43,159 bases of DNA, taken from assembly GCA_002747055.1 (NCBI GenBank), contig PDSQ01000038.1, positions 1 through 43,159 on the forward strand, written 5' to 3'. Position numbers and translations under genes: made by a program. Every line of letters begins with the position of its first letter. The stretch's first letter is position 1. Of this stretch, positions 8,337-18,192 are shown piece by piece. Source of the stretch: Gammaproteobacteria bacterium. GTDB lineage: Bacteria; Pseudomonadota; Gammaproteobacteria; Pseudomonadales; Oleiphilaceae. The notes beneath the pieces were generated by a model. It was given only the letters and a program-made list of their open reading frames with translations, did no database searches and had not been told where the DNA came from.

Positions 8337-11300
8337 CTATTCCTCCCCTTGCTTGATCACCGATGTGTCGGTAACGACGACTTGCGTCCCTTTGCTTGCG
8401 ATCATCGAGATGCTTTGACCGAGCATTTCCTCGAACACGGCCGTTGCGTCAGCATCGCCTGGTTTGGGTAAAACACCACTGCCATGACTGCCTGCGAGAT
8501 AGCGGACTACTGCAATGCCGTCGAGATTGTTAGTGCCAGAACTGATAGTGGCCGCGTTGGTCAGCCGAACCAGTGGTTCAGAACCGGAAAGCGGCGCCGG
8601 GTTTGCCAGACCGAAAGTGTTTTCTTCTGGATAGGCCGAGTTGGGTATCACCTCGTCTCCGATCACTATGCTTAACAGGGTCGGCGTGTTGCCCAGATCT
8701 TCTATAAAGTTAATTGCATCACCGGAGTCAAGGCTGGCCTGCAAGGTGTTGAAAAATATCTCTAACGACGCATCACCCTGAACTATGCCTGCCGAAGCCT
8801 GTAGTCCAGCCAATACTGGAGGCGCAAAGGTTGGCGAGTTTTCGTACAATCTGACGACGCCACCTCCGGGTACTCTCATGTTGGCTGCGACAATATCGTC
8901 TGCGGTGGTTGCCGTGTGATTGACCGTTGCGACGAATGGAATGCCATCAATGGTTCCCAGTGATTGACCAATATAGAAAACCGACGAGGCAGATAAATCC
9001 GGACTGCCATTGCCGTTTAAATCAATTTCGCCAATCGAATGTCGCAATTGTTGCAAGTCATTGACCATTTGGCGCAACAAATCACGTGAGTTGGTAAAGT
9101 TTTTCAGGTTCGCAAATAGTGATCCGGATGAGCCAATGGCGTTGTCGTGGTCGAAGTTCATCGGGGTTGGGTTTGCGGCGGCATCGGCGGTGAAATTGAA
9201 ATGGCGTTCGAAATCAGTTCTAGGTAACCCTGGAATGACGCTGGCACCATTGGCCACTGTGTTTTCCAGAACCAGTGCGCCACCGAGTTGAGTTGCCGCT
9301 TCTGCGCCACAGGTGCCGCTAAGTACCAACTGGACTGCGGTGTCGACCTGTTCCGCATTGGCCGGATCAGTAATGTTGGTCGGACATCCTGCTGCCTGTA
9401 TTTGCATCAGCACGCCAACATTGAATGTGCCGGCAAGCACAGCGGCAACGGTTTCTTCGTTAGCATCGATTCCGGCCCCTGCCAACAATGTGGCTGCTAG
9501 CTCTTCTTGGCTTGTTGTCGATATTGCATCTACCCCGTGCATAGGCTGATCGATCGCGAGCACGACGACACCGGCTATTTTAGCCAGCAGACTGCCAGTC
9601 GCCAATGCGGAACTTCTATCGCTGGTAATTCCATGTTGGTATATCACGACGGGAAGTTCACCGGTATCCATCTGCGCATTTGCGGGGTAGATTGCCAATA
9701 CAGGTATTTGGATATCAGCGGTTTTTTTGGGAAATGGAAACAGATAGTTGACCACGGTTGAAACTGAAGGATCTGCCTGCGGTAATTTCAATCCAATTAC
9801 ACCAAATTGTGCGTTGAGCGCCTGAGCCAGTGCTTGATTGGCAGTAAACTGGCTGTTCAATGCCGAGCCATCGGTGGCTGTTGGAATTCCCAGATAGTAG
9901 GGGATTTCCATTGAACCCATTGCGACTTTGACTTCACCGGGTTCGATTCCTATCACTTTCATCAGTGCCGATACTTGGGCAGCGTCAGTCGTGGCGTAAA
10001 AAGTAACGTGTCTCGCTTTGGGGCGGGTATCGATCAGACCGTTGTCTTCAAAAGATTTGGCGAACACCGAGCCCAGACATTCCATCGCCGGTTTGCCTGC
10101 CGTCGCTCCCAGACCGGCGCAATAGGTGTACGCCTGGCCGAGTGCCGCTTGTGTGTTCTCATCCGGCCAGGTCGCGATGGCGGCGTCGATCACTGATTTT
10201 ATTGTAGTGTAGTCATTGGCTCCAGCGTCCATTGCGGCTTTACGGGCACCGGTTGATACAGCCGTTCGCAAGGTGTCGTCAAACCAGGTATCGGGTTCTG
10301 CCATATAACCAAGGACTTTTTTGTCATTGGATGTGGTGAAACTGTAGGAAAGAGCGATATCTGCACGGCTCAATGCGGGCATACCCATCTGAGTGCGAAC
10401 CTGATTAGGCAGATTGAAATACTTCTCCGCTACGGGTTCCCAGAGTTTGTTGACAAGTTTCTGAACAGGTAATAGTTTGCTTGAACCCAGCGGAGGAAAT
10501 GTTTCGTTGTCTGTCCCTTCGTTAAGTACCAGAGTGAGGTTTTGGTAGGCGGGCGAGGCTGTGATGTATTGGCCCGATATATCTTTCACTTCTTTAGTTA
10601 TTGCTACCACATAACGTTTTCTTGGATTAAGTGGCTGCAATGGATTGATTCTGATAAGAGAAGTGCCATCATTGAGGTCGATCACACTGGCTTCATATTG
10701 AGGATTTTGTGCCAGATCGAACAAACTGGCACCGGCTGCCTGAACCATCGCGACCACAGCCGGGTCTGTTTCTGTGGTTATCGGGGTTGCGGCGGTGAGT
10801 GCGGTAACTGTAACCGGAATGGTGGGAGGTTCCGCAGAAGTCAATGCAGTAATTGGTTCACCACTGGCATAGTCCAGTTCAATCAGGAATACGCTTTGGC
10901 CGGGATTGGGAATGACTGTTGGGTTGCCATCGGCATCCCGGCTAGTCAAAAAAGGACGGCCATCAACCGTTGCCGGATCGACAGCTCCGTTCATCGCGAT
11001 ATCGATGGGGGCTACGGTCGATGCACCACTCAAACGATTCAGTGCTGTTGTAACAGGTGGTGTGGAATCCCTGACAGCAAAGGTTCCGTCCCCCGCCTCC
11101 TTGTCCCAAATCAGGTCACTCGGGATTGGTAGCTGGCTCGTTATAGGATTGAAAATCGGATAGGTTTTGTCTGTAAAATCAGGATCCTGTATTCGATAAT
11201 CGATACTGTTGTTTTCGTTATTCTTGCCGTCGTCAAGACAGCCTGAGAGCACCACGGAAGAAGTCACCGCGGCGATACTTAACAAGATTTTCTTAAGCAT
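8337..11300 (-). CDS. Large lipoprotein of the VolA/Pla-1/cef lipase family
   Basis: 987 residues from the ATG at 11300, chosen because GAAGG lies 9 bases upstream and because it yields a proper type II signal (MLKKILLSIAAV ... VLSGC), with lipidation at Cys21. The N-terminal half matches my memory of the bacterial virulence-factor lipase N-terminal domain (DLIWD, PLNPRKRYVVAIT). The C-terminal half is an alpha/beta hydrolase: oxyanion region VVIYQHGITSDRSS, IDQPMHG, and nucleophile elbow GQSLG with Ser780. The Vibrio cholerae member is a surface lysophospholipase that releases fatty acids from host phosphatidylcholine. The enzyme here would act at the outer membrane or outside on lipids. It is monocistronic, on the strand opposite its neighbours. 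Confidence 0.8.
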   Translation of the reverse strand: MLKKILLSIAAVTSSVVLSGCLDDGKNNENNSIDYRIQDPDFTDKTYPIFNPITSQLPIPSDLIWDKEAGDGTFAVRDSTPPVTTALNRLSGASTVAPIDIAMNGAVDPATVDGRPFLTSRDADGNPTVIPNPGQSVFLIELDYASGEPITALTSAEPPTIPVTVTALTAATPITTETDPAVVAMVQAAGASLFDLAQNPQYEASVIDLNDGTSLIRINPLQPLNPRKRYVVAITKEVKDISGQYITASPAYQNLTLVLNEGTDNETFPPLGSSKLLPVQKLVNKLWEPVAEKYFNLPNQVRTQMGMPALSRADIALSYSFTTSNDKKVLGYMAEPDTWFDDTLRTAVSTGARKAAMDAGANDYTTIKSVIDAAIATWPDENTQAALGQAYTYCAGLGATAGKPAMECLGSVFAKSFEDNGLIDTRPKARHVTFYATTDAAQVSALMKVIGIEPGEVKVAMGSMEIPYYLGIPTATDGSALNSQFTANQALAQALNAQFGVIGLKLPQADPSVSTVVNYLFPFPKKTADIQIPVLAIYPANAQMDTGELPVVIYQHGITSDRSSALATGSLLAKIAGVVVLAIDQPMHGVDAISTTSQEELAATLLAGAGIDANEETVAAVLAGTFNVGVLMQIQAAGCPTNITDPANAEQVDTAVQLVLSGTCGAEAATQLGGALVLENTVANGASVIPGLPRTDFERHFNFTADAAANPTPMNFDHDNAIGSSGSLFANLKNFTNSRDLLRQMVNDLQQLRHSIGEIDLNGNGSPDLSASSVFYIGQSLGTIDGIPFVATVNHTATTADDIVAANMRVPGGGVVRLYENSPTFAPPVLAGLQASAGIVQGDASLEIFFNTLQASLDSGDAINFIEDLGNTPTLLSIVIGDEVIPNSAYPEENTFGLANPAPLSGSEPLVRLTNAATISSGTNNLDGIAVVRYLAGSHGSGVLPKPGDADATAVFEEMLGQSISMIASKGTQVVVTDTSVIKQGEE

Positions 11301-11662
11301 AAGATAGAACCTTCTTTTTCCTTTTATTATTAAATTGGAAACCAAAAAGTGGATTAGAGCACTTGCTATTTGTTTTGGCTAGTTTTAATTCCATTCTTTC
11401 CAAAACAGAAACGATAGATTCGGTTTGCAACAAGCAGACTCCGGTTTCATTCTAAAATAAACTCAGTCTGTCTATTCGTCCAGTTTTTTCCTCGCAGGAA
11501 TCAGGCGGAAACAAAAAAAATCGATGTGATTGAATCTTTATCCAGAATCGGAAGTCATGTACTATTCCTACTCCTATTTTCAGTGCGACTATCGATGGCG
11601 GGTTGTCTGCTCTAGTGCTCGCACAGTGACTGAATTTATACATATGCAACAAGAGAATACTT
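11301..11662. promoter_or_regulatory. Divergent intergenic region, lipase and fumarase
   Basis: About 360 bases between two divergently transcribed genes, so both promoters should be here. No clean -35/-10 pair or operator is evident by eye. A run of eight A near 11514-11521 is the only striking feature. The fumarase start is preceded by an AAGAGA-type ribosome-binding site. Confidence 0.35.
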
Positions 11663-13174
11663 ATGACTGTAATTCGCCAGGATGATCTAATTGACAGCGT
11701 TGCTGATGCTCTTCAGTTTATTTCCTATTATCACCCCGTTGACTTTGTCAAAGCGGTTCATGAAGCCTATAAGAAAGAGGCGTCACCGGCAGCCAAAGAC
11801 GCGATGGCACAGATACTGATTAATTCTCGCATGTGTGCTGAAGGGCACCGTCCAATTTGTCAGGATACCGGTATTGTGACCGCCTTTGTCAAAGTGGGAA
11901 TGGATGTGCAGTGGGACGCCGATATGGCGCTGTCCGATATGATAGACGAGGGTGTACGCCGCGCCTATACACATCCTGATAACGTATTGCGTGCTTCCAT
12001 TCTCGCAGATCCGGCCGGTGCCCGAGCGAATACAAGGGACAATACTCCCGCTGTGATTCACTATGAAATAGTGCCTGGCAATACTGTCGAAGTGCATGTG
12101 GCGGCAAAAGGTGGCGGATCAGAAAACAAGTCAAAGATGGTGATGCTGAATCCGAGCGACAGTATTGTTGACTGGGTCGTAAAAACCGTGCCGACAATGG
12201 GAGCCGGATGGTGTCCTCCTGGTATGCTGGGAATCGGTATCGGTGGTACGGCCGAAAAAGCGGCTGTGATGGCAAAAGAAGTGCTGATGGATCCGATTGA
12301 TATTCATGAGTTGCGGCAACGAGGCCCGCAAAACCGGATTGACGAGCTGCGTCTGGAAATAATTGACAAAGTCAATGAACTGGGAATTGGAGCCCAGGGG
12401 CTGGGCGGTTTGACGACAGTTCTCGATGTAAAAATAAAGGATTGCCCTACCCATGCCGCATCTTTGCCGGTGGCAATGATTCCCAATTGCGCCGCGACTC
12501 GTCATGCGCACTTTGTTTTGGATGGTAGTGGGGCCGCTTTGCAAACGGCGCCCAGGTTAGAAGACTGGCCGGAAATTACGTTGGATATCGGCGCAGGCGC
12601 CAAACGCATTGATTTGAACACGGTGACGCCCGAACAGGTAGCGTCTTTGCAACCGGGCGATACGGTATTGTTATCGGGCAAAATGCTGACGGGTAGAGAT
12701 GCGGCACACAAAAAAATGGTCGATATGATTGGTCGTGGTGAGTCGCTGCCAGTTGATCTCAAAGGTCGCTTTATTTACTACGTTGGCCCGGTAGATCCGG
12801 TTAAAGATGAAGTGGTGGGGCCGGCAGGGCCTACTACCGCGACCAGGATGGACAAATTTACTCATACTATGTTGCAAAAAACCGGATTACTTGGAATGAT
12901 CGGTAAAGCTGAGCGTGGCCAGGTAGCCATCGATGCCATCAAAGAGTTTGGCGCTGTGTATCTTATGGCTGTAGGTGGCGCGGCTTATCTGGTTTCAAAG
13001 GCGGTGAAAGAAGCGAAGGTGGTCGCGTTTCCTGAAATGGGGATGGAAGCGATCTACGAATTTGATGTCGAGGATATGCCAGTGTCCGTTGCCGTAGACG
13101 CGAGGGGTGTGTCGGTTCATCAAACCGCGCCCCAACTGTGGCATGATAAAATCATAGCGGCGAAAAAAATATAG
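11663..13174 (+). CDS. fumA: Class I fumarate hydratase (iron-sulfur type)
   Basis: 503-residue enzyme interconverting fumarate and L-malate in the TCA cycle. It is the oxygen-sensitive [4Fe-4S] class, not the class II FumC type. The three expected cluster cysteines are seen as Cys66 (RPICQDTG), Cys184 (GAGWCPPG) and Cys276 (IPNCAATRHAHF); their spacing matches that of characterised class I fumarases. The N-terminal alpha domain is followed by the beta domain with SGKMLTGRDAAHKKM. Length is slightly shorter than E. coli FumA (548). It stands alone upstream of a terminator-like hairpin and is probably monocistronic. Tartrate dehydratase is a related alternative, but the single-chain form favours fumarase. 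Confidence 0.93.
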   Translation: MTVIRQDDLIDSVADALQFISYYHPVDFVKAVHEAYKKEASPAAKDAMAQILINSRMCAEGHRPICQDTGIVTAFVKVGMDVQWDADMALSDMIDEGVRRAYTHPDNVLRASILADPAGARANTRDNTPAVIHYEIVPGNTVEVHVAAKGGGSENKSKMVMLNPSDSIVDWVVKTVPTMGAGWCPPGMLGIGIGGTAEKAAVMAKEVLMDPIDIHELRQRGPQNRIDELRLEIIDKVNELGIGAQGLGGLTTVLDVKIKDCPTHAASLPVAMIPNCAATRHAHFVLDGSGAALQTAPRLEDWPEITLDIGAGAKRIDLNTVTPEQVASLQPGDTVLLSGKMLTGRDAAHKKMVDMIGRGESLPVDLKGRFIYYVGPVDPVKDEVVGPAGPTTATRMDKFTHTMLQKTGLLGMIGKAERGQVAIDAIKEFGAVYLMAVGGAAYLVSKAVKEAKVVAFPEMGMEAIYEFDVEDMPVSVAVDARGVSVHQTAPQLWHDKIIAAKKI

Positions 13175-13288
13175 AGTCGATTTTTCCAGTGAGGAATTTC
13201 GCCTCGCAGGATGGGTTAACAGTTAGCATTCGGAAAAAACCGGGCGGGTATTATTGCTTTGCCCTTTTTTCTTCACCAGACATTGTTG

Positions 13289-13316
13289 GGCCGCTATTGC
13301 GGCCTTTGGTTTTATT
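13289..13316 (+). terminator. Intrinsic terminator-like hairpin before purU
   Basis: Perfect stem GGCCGC/GCGGCC with a TATT loop at 13289-13304, followed by TTTGGTTTTATT. It lies downstream of fumarase and ends only about 15 bases before the purU start, so it may end fumarase mRNA or act as an attenuator-like element for purU. Confidence 0.5.
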
Positions 13317-13330
13317 GGATTGGAATTATT

Positions 13331-14185
13331 ATGGAACATACCTATCGTCTCGTTATTTCTTGCCCGGACAGGGTGGGAATTGTCGCTAAAGTCAGTAGTT
13401 TTCTGGCCACTTACAATGGATGGATTACTGAGGCGAGTCATCACGCTGATCCTCAGGAGGGATATTTTTTTATGCGGAACGAGATCAAGGCAAGTTCAAT
13501 TCCCTTTGATCTTGACGCATTTCGGATTGCGTTCGATCCGATCGCGAAAGAGTTTGATATGCAGTGGCGAGTGACTGACTCGGCGGTGAACAAAAAGGTG
13601 ATTCTTATGGTCAGTAAAGAATCGCATTGTTTGGCCGATTTGCTCCACCGGCACCAGGATGGAGAGATAAGTAGCGAGGTCGTTGCCGTAATTTCCAATC
13701 ACGAGGATTTGAGGCGCATGGTCGAGTGGTATGATATTCCGTTTCACGTGATTCCTGTGTCGAAAGACAACAAAGAAAAAGCCTTTGATGAAATCGAGTC
13801 CTTGTTCGATTCTTACGCGACAGACTTGGTGGTGTTGGCTCGTTACATGCAGATTTTGCCTCCAGGAATTTGTGCTAGATATTCTGGTCGGATAATTAAT
13901 ATACATCACAGTTTTCTGCCTTCTTTCGCTGGCGCGAGACCTTACCATCAAGCATACAATCGAGGAGTAAAACTTATCGGAGCCACTTGTCACTACGTGA
14001 CGCAAGATCTGGATGAGGGGCCGATTATTGATCAGGATGTTGTGCGTGTAGGTCACAAACATACCACGCATGATATGGTTCGCCTGGGCAGGGATGTGGA
14101 AAAGAATGTATTAGCTCGTGGTCTCAGGTGCCATATTGAGGACAGGGTAATTATTTACAAGAATAAGACGGTGGTATTTGTTTAG
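13331..14185 (+). CDS. purU: Formyltetrahydrofolate deformylase
   Basis: 284 residues from the ATG at 13331. The longer upstream frame from 13259 is not conserved in character. The enzyme hydrolyses 10-formyl-THF to formate and THF, balancing the one-carbon pool. An N-terminal ACT domain (residues ~3-80, RLVISCPDRVGIVAKVSSFL) is followed by a formyltransferase-type domain. The catalytic Asn-His-Asp set is visible as Asn190 and His192 (INIHHSFLPSF) and Asp228 (QDLDEGP). Length and domain order are normal for PurU. It precedes gyrA with its own intergenic gap and is not clearly co-transcribed with it. Confidence 0.93.
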   Translation: MEHTYRLVISCPDRVGIVAKVSSFLATYNGWITEASHHADPQEGYFFMRNEIKASSIPFDLDAFRIAFDPIAKEFDMQWRVTDSAVNKKVILMVSKESHCLADLLHRHQDGEISSEVVAVISNHEDLRRMVEWYDIPFHVIPVSKDNKEKAFDEIESLFDSYATDLVVLARYMQILPPGICARYSGRIINIHHSFLPSFAGARPYHQAYNRGVKLIGATCHYVTQDLDEGPIIDQDVVRVGHKHTTHDMVRLGRDVEKNVLARGLRCHIEDRVIIYKNKTVVFV

Positions 14186-14224
14186 TGGTTCCAGACGAGC
14201 AGTATTTCGTGAAAAACGTATTAT

Positions 14225-14294
14225 TTGACCACGATCAGATGAAAACATGGTATCCTTGGCAACTTGATATTTCGTGCTCTCACCTACTGTAGGT
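14225..14294 (+). promoter_or_regulatory. Possible gyrA control region with a small dyad
   Basis: A -35-like TTGACC at 14225-14230 lies about 17 bases before a weak -10-like TGGTAT. Further down, a perfect dyad ACCTAC-T-GTAGGT covers 14282-14294, roughly 55 bases before the gyrA ATG. The dyad could be an operator or an mRNA 5' hairpin. The promoter call is tentative, since only half of the -10 bases fit. Confidence 0.3.
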
Positions 14295-14348
14295 CACTGA
14301 AAAATCCACAATTGATGTCAACACCAGCCGATAGGAATACCTTAATAT

Positions 14349-16979
14349 ATGGGTAATGAATTAGCGAAAGAAATTCTCCCCGTTAATATCGAAGACGAAC
14401 TCAAACAATCCTACCTCGATTACGCGATGAGCGTGATTGTCGGTCGCGCCTTGCCTGATGTCAGGGATGGTCTCAAGCCAGTGCATCGTCGAGTCTTGTT
14501 CGCTATGAGTGAATTGAGCAATGACTGGAACAAGGCGTACAAAAAATCGGCACGTGTCGTTGGTGATGTCATTGGTAAATACCATCCGCACGGTGATTCG
14601 GCGGTGTATGACACTATCGTTCGTATGGCCCAGCCGTTTTCGTTGCGATATACGCTGATTGACGGACAGGGCAATTTCGGTTCGGTGGATGGTGATAGTG
14701 CAGCGGCAATGCGGTACACCGAAATTCGGATGCACAAAATAGCCCATTCGTTGCTGGCAGACCTGGACAAGGAAACGGTCGATTTTGTGCCCAACTATGA
14801 TGGTACCGAGCAAATCCCAGCCGTATTGCCCACTCGTGTTCCCAACCTGCTGGTCAATGGTTCTTCCGGTATCGCTGTGGGCATGGCGACCAATATTCCA
14901 CCGCATAATCTTAACGAAGTGGTGAATGCCACTCTGGCTGTTTTGGATAATCCGGATATCGATATTGATGCCTTGATGGAATTAATACCTGGGCCTGACT
15001 TTCCGACAGCTGGCATTATCAATGGCCGCGCCGGAATTTTGCAGGCGTACCGGACAGGGCGCGGAAGAATCTATCTGCGGGCTCGCTATGAGGTGGAGAC
15101 TGATGCAAAAAACAAAGATTTCATTATCATTACCGAGATTCCTTATCAGGTCAACAAAGCCAAGCTAGTCGAAAAAATTGCAGAATTGGTAAAAGATAAA
15201 AAGATTGAAGGGATTACCGAGTTAAGGGATGAGTCGAGTAAGGAAGGCATGAGAATCGTGCTCGAATTGCGTCGCGGTGAAATGCCCGATGTGATTATGA
15301 ATAATCTGTATGCTCAGACTCAGATGGAAAACGTGTTTGGCATCAATATGGTGGCCTTGGCCGACGGCGAACCCAAAACGCTTAATTTGAAACAAGTGCT
15401 GGTAGCATTTGTGCGTCATCGCCGTGAAGTGGTCACTCGCCGAACTATTTATGAATTGCGTAAAGCCAGAGAGAAAGGCCACCTGTTAGAAGGTTTGGCC
15501 GTTGCACTTTCCAATATCGACCCGGTCATCGAATTGATTAAAACGTCGCCAAACGCGGCTGAAGCAAAGTTACGCTTGCTCGATCGTGCCTGGGAACCTG
15601 GATTGGTCGTTCCTATGCTGGAGCGAGCCGGTACCGATGCCTGTCGCCCAGATGATCTGGAACCTCAGTACGGAATGAGGGACGGCAAGTATTACCTGTC
15701 GCCAGTTCAGGCGCAGGAAATACTCAATATGCGTTTGCAAAAACTCACCAGTCTTGAAACGGAGAAGTTGCTGGACGAGTTCAAAGATATTATCGCGCAA
15801 ATAGCAGAATTACTGAAAATTCTCAACGAGCCAGACCGGTTGCTGGAAGTAATTCGTAATGAGTTGCTAGCAGTTAAGGAAGAATTTGGCGATCAGCGTA
15901 TGACCGAAATACAAAATTCAAAGCGGGATTTGACGGTTGCCGACCTGATTACCGAAGAGACCCTGGTAGTCACCATCTCTCATAGCGGATATGCTAAGAC
16001 CCAACCTCTGGTTGACTATCAAAGCCAGCATCGCGGCGGTCGGGGCAAGTCTGCAACCAGCATGAAGGAAGAGGATTTTGTCGAGAAGCTGTTGGTTGCC
16101 AATTCGCATGATACGATTCTTTGTTTTACCAATTTCGGTAAAGTGTTTTGGTTGCGCGTGTTTGAAATCCCCCAGGCCAGTCGTTCTTCACGTGGTCGTC
16201 CAATGGTCAATATCCTGCCGCTGGCTGATGGTGAGCGAGTGACCACCTTCCTGCCTGTCCAGGGCTACGAAGAAGGTCATTTTGTCTTTATGGCGACCAG
16301 TAAGGGTACCGTTAAGAAAACCGAATTGACCAATTTCTCCCGGCCCAGATCATCCGGTCTGATCGCCTTGGATCTTGACGAAGGAGATAGTCTGATTGGC
16401 GCGGCCATTACCAATGGTGAAGCTGACGTGATGCTGTTCAGCAGCTCCGGTAAGGCTGTACGTTTCAAGGAGTCCGAAGTCAGATCGGTGGGACGAACGG
16501 CTCGCGGTGTGCGCGGAATCAAATTGAAGACTGGCCAGCACGTGATGTCTCTGATCATTCCCGCGCCTGAAGGGGTTGTTTTACTGGCCAGTGAAAATGG
16601 CTATGGTAAGCGTACCGCTTTGGAAGATTTTCCGGCCTATAGTCGAGGTTCGCAGGGTGTAATAGGTATGCAGTGTTCAGACCGAAATGGTGCCTTGGTG
16701 AGTGCACTCCAGGTTTTTGATGGTGATGAAATGATGCTCATCAGTGACAAAGGCACGCTGGTTAGAACGCGAACAGAAGAAGTTTCTGTTCTGGGCAGAA
16801 ATACCCAGGGGGTAAGATTGATCAAACTGACTGGAGAAGATGAAAAACTCGTTGGCGTCGAGCGGATTGAAGAAGGTGATGCACAGCCTGATGAAGACCT
16901 GGACGATGCAAATGTTGGTCAAATGCAAACTGAGAATGCGTCCGATCAGACGGAACATGATCAGGGCAGGGGTGAATAG
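14349..16979 (+). CDS. gyrA: DNA gyrase subunit A
   Basis: 876 residues, against 875 in E. coli. It forms the breakage-reunion subunit of the A2B2 gyrase, which introduces negative supercoils. The N-terminal winged-helix region contains the active-site Tyr123 ([10 protein letters not shown]). The quinolone-resistance region reads [15 protein letters not shown] with Ser84 and Asp88, equivalent to E. coli Ser83 and Asp87, so it has the sensitive-type residues. The six-bladed C-terminal domain follows a GyrA-box variant, HRGGRGK, near residue 560, which replaces the usual QRRGGKG. The C-terminus is acidic. pheA starts at the base after its stop. The serC gene that usually follows gyrA in pseudomonads is missing. 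Confidence 0.98.
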   Translation: MGNELAKEILPVNIEDELKQSYLDYAMSVIVGRALPDVRDGLKPVHRRVLFAMSELSNDWNKAYKKSARVVGDVIGKYHPHGDSAVYDTIVRMAQPFSLRYTLIDGQGNFGSVDGDSAAAMRYTEIRMHKIAHSLLADLDKETVDFVPNYDGTEQIPAVLPTRVPNLLVNGSSGIAVGMATNIPPHNLNEVVNATLAVLDNPDIDIDALMELIPGPDFPTAGIINGRAGILQAYRTGRGRIYLRARYEVETDAKNKDFIIITEIPYQVNKAKLVEKIAELVKDKKIEGITELRDESSKEGMRIVLELRRGEMPDVIMNNLYAQTQMENVFGINMVALADGEPKTLNLKQVLVAFVRHRREVVTRRTIYELRKAREKGHLLEGLAVALSNIDPVIELIKTSPNAAEAKLRLLDRAWEPGLVVPMLERAGTDACRPDDLEPQYGMRDGKYYLSPVQAQEILNMRLQKLTSLETEKLLDEFKDIIAQIAELLKILNEPDRLLEVIRNELLAVKEEFGDQRMTEIQNSKRDLTVADLITEETLVVTISHSGYAKTQPLVDYQSQHRGGRGKSATSMKEEDFVEKLLVANSHDTILCFTNFGKVFWLRVFEIPQASRSSRGRPMVNILPLADGERVTTFLPVQGYEEGHFVFMATSKGTVKKTELTNFSRPRSSGLIALDLDEGDSLIGAAITNGEADVMLFSSSGKAVRFKESEVRSVGRTARGVRGIKLKTGQHVMSLIIPAPEGVVLLASENGYGKRTALEDFPAYSRGSQGVIGMQCSDRNGALVSALQVFDGDEMMLISDKGTLVRTRTEEVSVLGRNTQGVRLIKLTGEDEKLVGVERIEEGDAQPDEDLDDANVGQMQTENASDQTEHDQGRGE

Positions 16980-18092
16980 TTGACCATGTTATCTGAGTCG
17001 GAAAAAAAAGCACTCTCTGAGATACGGGAGCAAATCGATGCGATTGATCAAGAAATTCAGCACTTGATCAATCGTCGTGCTGCCTGTGCCCAGAAAGTCG
17101 CGGATATTAAAACCCGGTCGCTGGTGGATGCCGATCAGGCGGTGTTCTATCGGCCAGAGCGTGAAGCCCAGGTGTTGAGGCGGGTTAAAGAAAGCAATGA
17201 AGGGCCGCTTGATGCCGAAGAAATGGCGCGCTTGTTTCGGGAGATAATGTCTGCTTGTTTGGCTCTTGAAAAGCCTATGCATATCGCATTTTTGGGTCCG
17301 GAAGGCACTTTTACCCAGGCGGCAGCGTTAAAACATTTTGGTCACTCGGTAGTCAGCGTGCCGAGGGTGGCGATTGATGAGGTGTTTCGAGAGGTTGAAT
17401 CCGGCGCGGCTCACTACGGAGTGGTTCCGGTTGAAAACTCAACCGAAGGAATGGTCAGCCAGACGCTCGATATGTTTATGTCATCGCCAGTAAAAATTTG
17501 TGGCGAAGTGCAGTTACGGATTCACCATCTTTTTCTGGCAGCCGAAGAGGCTAGGCCGGAAGACATTGTGCGGGTTTATTCGCACCAGCAGTCTTTCGCT
17601 CAATGTCGTCAATGGCTCGAAGCCAACTGGCGTAATGTGGCAAGGGTGACGGTTAGCAGTAATGCCGAAGCGGCTAAAAAAGCGAAAACCGAGCCTGGTT
17701 CGGCGGCTATTGCCGGCGCTATGTCTGCGCAAATTTATGGCTTGCAGACGATGGCGGAAAACATTGAAGATCGACCTGACAATACCACCCGTTTTCTGAT
17801 CATCGGTCGTGAAAATGTGTTACCGAGCGGGCATGATAAGACATCTATTTTGGTGTCAATGCGTAACCGGCCGGGGGCACTGTATCGAGTTCTTGAACCC
17901 TTCCATCGTCATGCAATCAGCTTGACCCGGATAGAGACCAGGCCGTCACCGAACGGCACCTGGGCCTACGTGTTTTATATCGATTTTGAAGGGCATGTTG
18001 ACGACGAAAAGGTGGTTCTGGTTTTGGATCAGCTGGCCGCTGAAGCTGTCGAGTTAAAAACTCTGGGTTCTTACCCGGTTGGTGTTTTGTAG
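16980..18092 (+). CDS. pheA: Bifunctional chorismate mutase/prephenate dehydratase
   Basis: About 370 residues. The first ~95 are an AroQ-type chorismate mutase (REQIDAIDQEIQHLINRRA). The central part is prephenate dehydratase (IAFLGPEGTFTQAA; VPVENSTEGMVSQTLDMF). A C-terminal ACT domain carries GALYR and ETRP, the sites where phenylalanine binds for feedback inhibition. The frame directly abuts the gyrA stop. TTG at 16980 has AGGGG 7 bases upstream, while the in-frame ATG at 16986 is 13 bases away, so TTG may be the true start. The gene makes phenylpyruvate, which HisC or the aromatic aminotransferase at 27025 could convert to phenylalanine. Confidence 0.95.
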   Translation: MTMLSESEKKALSEIREQIDAIDQEIQHLINRRAACAQKVADIKTRSLVDADQAVFYRPEREAQVLRRVKESNEGPLDAEEMARLFREIMSACLALEKPMHIAFLGPEGTFTQAAALKHFGHSVVSVPRVAIDEVFREVESGAAHYGVVPVENSTEGMVSQTLDMFMSSPVKICGEVQLRIHHLFLAAEEARPEDIVRVYSHQQSFAQCRQWLEANWRNVARVTVSSNAEAAKKAKTEPGSAAIAGAMSAQIYGLQTMAENIEDRPDNTTRFLIIGRENVLPSGHDKTSILVSMRNRPGALYRVLEPFHRHAISLTRIETRPSPNGTWAYVFYIDFEGHVDDEKVVLVLDQLAAEAVELKTLGSYPVGVL

Positions 18093-18192
18093 ATATCGCT
18101 TGCTTACTGATTGCAAATTTTCGATCGGACCGGAGAGTGATACCGGCAAGCAATATCGAAATACGATACTTAAAAATAACAAAGGTAAATCT

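Noticed and set aside
10542..11132. 196-codon plus-strand frame
   Set aside because: It is antisense to the lipase gene, whose frame is fully supported; a shadow.
18079..18192. Longer N-terminus for hisC
   Set aside because: The ATG at 18193 has a good ribosome-binding site and matches the family start; upstream codons look non-coding.
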